Assembly: GCA_035296905.1 (NCBI GenBank)
Contig: DATHAA010000039.1
Span: 1-16,422 of the forward strand
Direction: 5' to 3'
DNA: 16,422 nucleotides
DNA from: DATEOR01 sp035296905
GTDB taxonomy: Bacteria > Actinomycetota > Thermoleophilia > Gaiellales > Gaiellaceae
Numbering within the stretch: the stretch's first letter is position 1; each line of letters begins with the position of its first letter. Below, piece by piece: positions 14,351 through 16,422 of this stretch. A model generated the notes under the pieces. That model did no database searches. It was not told the DNA's origin and saw nothing but the letters and a program-made list of their open reading frames with translations. A program made the translations under genes and the position numbers.

Positions 14351-15273
14351 GAGACATCCTCGACACCCTCCTGGGTTGGGACGAGGAGGGCCTGCGCGCG
14401 GCCTGGGCGATCGTCGTCGAGACGCAGCGCTCCACGCCGCGCGAGCCGGGCTCGGCCCTGGCGGTGAACGAGCGTGGCGACATCGCGGGCTCGGTCACGG
14501 GCGGATGTGTCGAACCGGCGGTCTACGAGGAGGCCCAGGCGGTGCTGGCCGGCGGCCCCGCCCGCATCGTCGAGTACGGGATCGAGGACGAGACCGCCTT
14601 CGAGGTCGGCCTCCCTTGCGGGGGCACGGTTCGGATCCTCATCGGCCCGGTCGACTTCCAGGTCGTGCACGAGCTGGCGGCGGCGGTGGCGGAGGAGCGG
14701 CCGGTGGAGCTGGAGATCTACGTCTCGGGTGAAGCGCGCGTGGTCGCCGGCGGGGGGAGGGCGGAGCCCGGCCTCGCGAACGACGTCTTCCATCTCCCGT
14801 TCCTGCCGCGGCCGAGGATGTACGTCTTCGGCGCGGTTGCGCATGCGGCGGCGCTTGCCGAGGCGGGGCGGATGCTCGGCTATCACGTCACGGTGTCCGA
14901 CGCACGGGCGCGCTTCGTCACCCCGGAGCGCATCCCGCAGGCCGACGAGCTCGTGGTCGGCTGGCCCGACGAGGTCCTGCGCGACGCGCCCGTCGACGAG
15001 CGCACGGCGATCTGCGTTCTCACGCACGACCGCAAGCTCGACGTGCCCGCCCTGAAGGCTGCGCTCGCTTCGCCCGCGGGCTACGTCGGCGCGATGGGGA
15101 GCAAGCGGACGACCGAGGCGCGTGCGGCCGCCCTTCGCGAGGAGGGCCTCGGGGACGAGGAGCTGGCGCGGATCAGGGCGCCGATCGGCCTCGACATCGG
15201 CTCACGCACGCCGGCCGAGGTCGCCGTGGCGGTCGCGGCCGAGATCGTTTCCGTGCGGAGGGGCCGAGCCTAG
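14347..15273 (+). CDS. xdhC: XdhC/CoxF-family molybdenum cofactor maturation protein
   Basis: 308 residues. The N-terminal XdhC/CoxI domain (about 1-105) has RSTPREPGSALAV, GSVTGGCVEPAVYEEA and GLPCGGTVRILIGP, whose two Cys residues are conserved in the family. The C-terminal Rossmann-like domain (about 155-300) has MYVFGAVAHAAALAEAGRML, YHVTVSDARARFVTPERIP, VLTHDRKLDVPALKAAL, YVGAMGSKRTTEARAAALRE, and then IGLDIGSRTPAEVAVAVAAEIV. The family prepares or inserts sulfurated Mo cofactor into xanthine dehydrogenase-type hydroxylases. No xanthine dehydrogenase subunit is in the window, but the adjacent urate operon makes one a likely client. ATG overlaps the antiporter stop; the TAG shares CTAG (15270-15273) with the convergent membrane gene. 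Confidence 0.92.
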   Translation: MRDILDTLLGWDEEGLRAAWAIVVETQRSTPREPGSALAVNERGDIAGSVTGGCVEPAVYEEAQAVLAGGPARIVEYGIEDETAFEVGLPCGGTVRILIGPVDFQVVHELAAAVAEERPVELEIYVSGEARVVAGGGRAEPGLANDVFHLPFLPRPRMYVFGAVAHAAALAEAGRMLGYHVTVSDARARFVTPERIPQADELVVGWPDEVLRDAPVDERTAICVLTHDRKLDVPALKAALASPAGYVGAMGSKRTTEARAAALREEGLGDEELARIRAPIGLDIGSRTPAEVAVAVAAEIVSVRRGRA

Positions 15274-15647
15274 AACCAGTGGTCCTCGACCTCGCGGGGC
15301 TCCATCCGCAGGCGGACGAACATGCCGAGCAGGACGAGAGGCGCGCCTGGGAAGACCGCCAGCATCGCGAGCGGGACGAAGAGCGAAGTCGAAAGCCCCG
15401 GCCCGACGAGAGCCAGCACGGGCGCGTAGGCGAGGAGCGCGCACGCCTCCTGCTTCGCCAGCGCGAACCCCAGCAGGTAATGAACGCCGAGCGGGAGCAG
15501 AAAGAACGCCAGCACGACGATGCCTGGCAGGTCGCGCTGCCCGTTGGCGAAGCCGTACACCCACGCGGTGGTGAAGGCGAGGTAGAGGAGCGAGGTCTTG
15601 ACGGCCGTCGCTCGTGTGGCGGGCGTGCGTTCGATGATCGTGGTCAC
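15270..15647 (-). CDS. Small integral membrane protein of unknown function
   Basis: 125 residues from the GTG at 15647, chosen because AGGAGG (15652-15657) lies four bases upstream; a longer frame to 15746 adds only Arg-rich, unlikely sequence. After a short polar N-terminus (TTIIERTPATRATAVKTS) there are about four hydrophobic segments: LLYLAFTTAWVYGFA, LPGIVVLAFFLLPLGVHYLLGFALA, ALLAYAPVLALVGPGL, and SLFVPLAMLAVFPGAPLVLLGMFV. The C-terminus MEPREVEDHWF is acidic and probably cytoplasmic. I do not recognise the family. It is monocistronic within the window, converges on xdhC, and diverges from the selenoprotein gene. Confidence 0.8.
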   Translation of the reverse strand: MTTIIERTPATRATAVKTSLLYLAFTTAWVYGFANGQRDLPGIVVLAFFLLPLGVHYLLGFALAKQEACALLAYAPVLALVGPGLSTSLFVPLAMLAVFPGAPLVLLGMFVRLRMEPREVEDHWF

Positions 15648-15771
15648 GCGACCTCCTGGGGTCCATCGGCGTGACCGCATCCGCCGTCCGAAAAACGCTC
15701 GCTTCTCATCATCTCTCGCGGCCTGCCGCCTCCTATCCCTCAACACGGTGATAGATGGGTAGCGTGAAAGG
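15648..15771. other. Divergent intergenic region, the only sizeable one in the window
   Basis: 124 bases between the minus-strand membrane gene and the plus-strand oxidoreductase. It holds the AGGAGG of the membrane gene (15652-15657), a short A-run (CCGAAAAACG), and an imperfect inverted repeat near the plus-strand start (CTATCCC at about 15733 facing GATAG and GGGTAG at about 15750-15761). Promoters for both genes are expected here, but I cannot identify convincing -35/-10 pairs on either strand. An in-frame TAG at 15760-15762 bounds the oxidoreductase frame upstream. Confidence 0.45.
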
Positions 15772-16386
15772 GTGAGTCCGCTGTCCGTCTGGATCTGGAG
15801 CGACTACATCTGACCGTTCTGTGCGGTGGCCCTGGAGCGGGCCGCGTGGCTCGAGCGGGAGCAGGGTGCGACGGTCGAATGGCTCCCGTTCGACCTCCAT
15901 CCCGAGTATCCGCCGGAGGGAATCCCGCGGGAGGAGCTCCATCGACGCTATTCGGAGGACGTGCACGAGCGGACGCGGCAGATGGTCGCGGCCTCGGGCC
16001 TCACGTACAACCCGCCTCCTGACGTCGTCCCGAACTCGCGGCAGGCCCTCGAGCTGACGGAGCTCGCGCGTGAGGAAGGGCTCCACGGCGAGGTGCACAC
16101 GCGGCTCATGCACGCGTACTGGACTGAGGCGAGGAACATCGGCGACACGGACACGCTGCTCGACCTCGTGGCCGAAGCCGGGCTCGACCGCGAGGAAGCC
16201 GCCGCAGCGCTCGCCGATCGGCGCTACGTGGAGCGAGTCGATGCCTCTACGGCCCAGGCTCAGCAGGCAGGCATCCATGCGATCCCCGCCTTCGTCCTCG
16301 ACGGACGGCTGCTCCTGCTCGGGGCGCAGCCGCACGAGGTCTTCGAGCGCGCCCTCGATCAGGTGGGAGAGAGCTCAGGGTCCTGA
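15772..16386 (+). CDS. FrnE/DsbA-family thiol oxidoreductase, predicted selenoprotein (Sec at residue 14)
   Basis: 204 residues if UGA 15811-15813 is read as selenocysteine. From GTG 15772 the protein begins MSPLSVWIWSDYI, then UGA, then PFCAVALERAAW. FrnE-like DsbA proteins have DxxCPxC exactly here, so UGA replaces the nucleophilic first Cys of the thioredoxin-fold motif, with the resolving Cys at 17. The rest is typical: VEWLPFDLHPEYPPEG, HTRLMHAYWTEARNIGDTDTL and the cis-Pro region GIHAIPAFVLDGR, then LLLLGAQPHEVFERAL. No other start fits, because an in-frame TAG lies at 15760. Conventional calling would begin at GTG 15826 and lose the active site. No signal peptide, so cytoplasmic. The final stop is also UGA (16384-16386). 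A sequencing error (TGC to TGA) or pseudogene is the alternative. Confidence 0.8.
15826..15845 (+). promoter_or_regulatory. Candidate bacterial SECIS hairpin
   Basis: GTGGCCC (15826-15832) pairs without mismatch with GGGCCGC (15839-15845), including one G-U, around the 6-base loop TGGAGC (15833-15838). The loop starts 20 bases after the UGA and has GG at its second and third positions. Bacterial SECIS elements read by SelB lie just downstream of UGA, with a small apical loop that carries a G near its start, so place and shape fit. The base after UGA is C, the favoured context. GC-rich sequence forms chance hairpins, so confidence is moderate. Confidence 0.55.
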
Positions 16387-16422
16387 AAAAGTGTGGGGCG
16401 GAAACCGCCGCAAGGGTCTCCG
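16387..16422. other. Window-end tail with a short hairpin, no assignable gene
   Basis: After the oxidoreductase stop an A5 run is followed by GGCGG-AAA-CCGCC (16397-16409). Read on the minus strand, the hairpin is followed a few bases later by TTTTT, so it could terminate a minus-strand gene lying beyond the window. No gene can be called from 36 bases. Confidence 0.25.

Noticed and set aside
16384..16409. A second UGA with a hairpin shortly after it, as a possible second Sec codon
   Set aside because: The loop is AAA without G, the FrnE fold is complete before this UGA, and the following residues show no redox motif; treated as the true stop.
16391..16422. Start of a new GTG gene at the window end
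   Set aside because: Only ten codons, no ribosome binding site and no recognisable sequence.

Overview
This is a compact, GC-rich bacterial chromosome segment. GTG starts dominate, operons overlap by 1 to 25 bases, and there is almost no intergenic DNA. A fused two-domain FO synthase (FbiC type) with a full coenzyme F420 gene set points to Actinomycetota. The mix with pyrimidine and purine catabolism and NMT1-type transport suggests a soil lineage such as Thermoleophilia, but that placement is inference. I see no mobile element, CRISPR array, tRNA or rRNA.

Layout. (1) 1-3859, plus strand: the end of an ABC transporter ATPase, its permease, a lipoprotein binding protein, a dihydropyrimidinase/hydantoinase with all canonical metal ligands, and a 56-residue membrane protein. 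Together they look like an uptake and ring-opening module for a pyrimidine or hydantoin. (2) 3856-9821: coenzyme F420 locus. fbiC (cofG-cofH fusion) and cofC lie on the minus strand, diverging from cofD, npdG, corA and cofE on the plus strand. This covers FO synthesis, the phospholactyl/PEP arm, glutamylation and an F420:NADP oxidoreductase. The start codons of cofC and cofD are only 3 bases apart. (3) 9790-13283, minus strand: purine ring catabolism operon in the order 8-oxoguanine deaminase, HIU hydrolase, OHCU decarboxylase, Bacillus-type uricase, and a hotdog-like protein. It would turn 8-oxoguanine or urate into allantoin. (4) 13298-15273, plus strand: a CAX-type cation antiporter and XdhC, the maturation factor for xanthine dehydrogenase, which makes urate. 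(5) 15270-15647, minus strand: a small membrane protein. (6) 15772-16386, plus strand: a FrnE/DsbA-like thiol oxidoreductase.

The main discovery is in (6). The usual CPxC redox motif reads UGA-Pro-Phe-Cys. The open frame continues upstream to a GTG start, and a 7-bp hairpin with a GG-containing 6-base loop lies 12 bases after the UGA. I read this as a selenoprotein with Sec at residue 14, which ordinary gene calling would truncate to a start at 15826 and so lose the active site. Other points worth a second look are a perfect 22-bp palindrome that supplies both start codons and both ribosome binding sites to a divergent gene pair, a CorA with GQN instead of GMN inside the F420 operon, a stand-alone CofE without the FMN reductase domain of FbiB, and two convergent gene pairs whose stop codons share a single CTAG.
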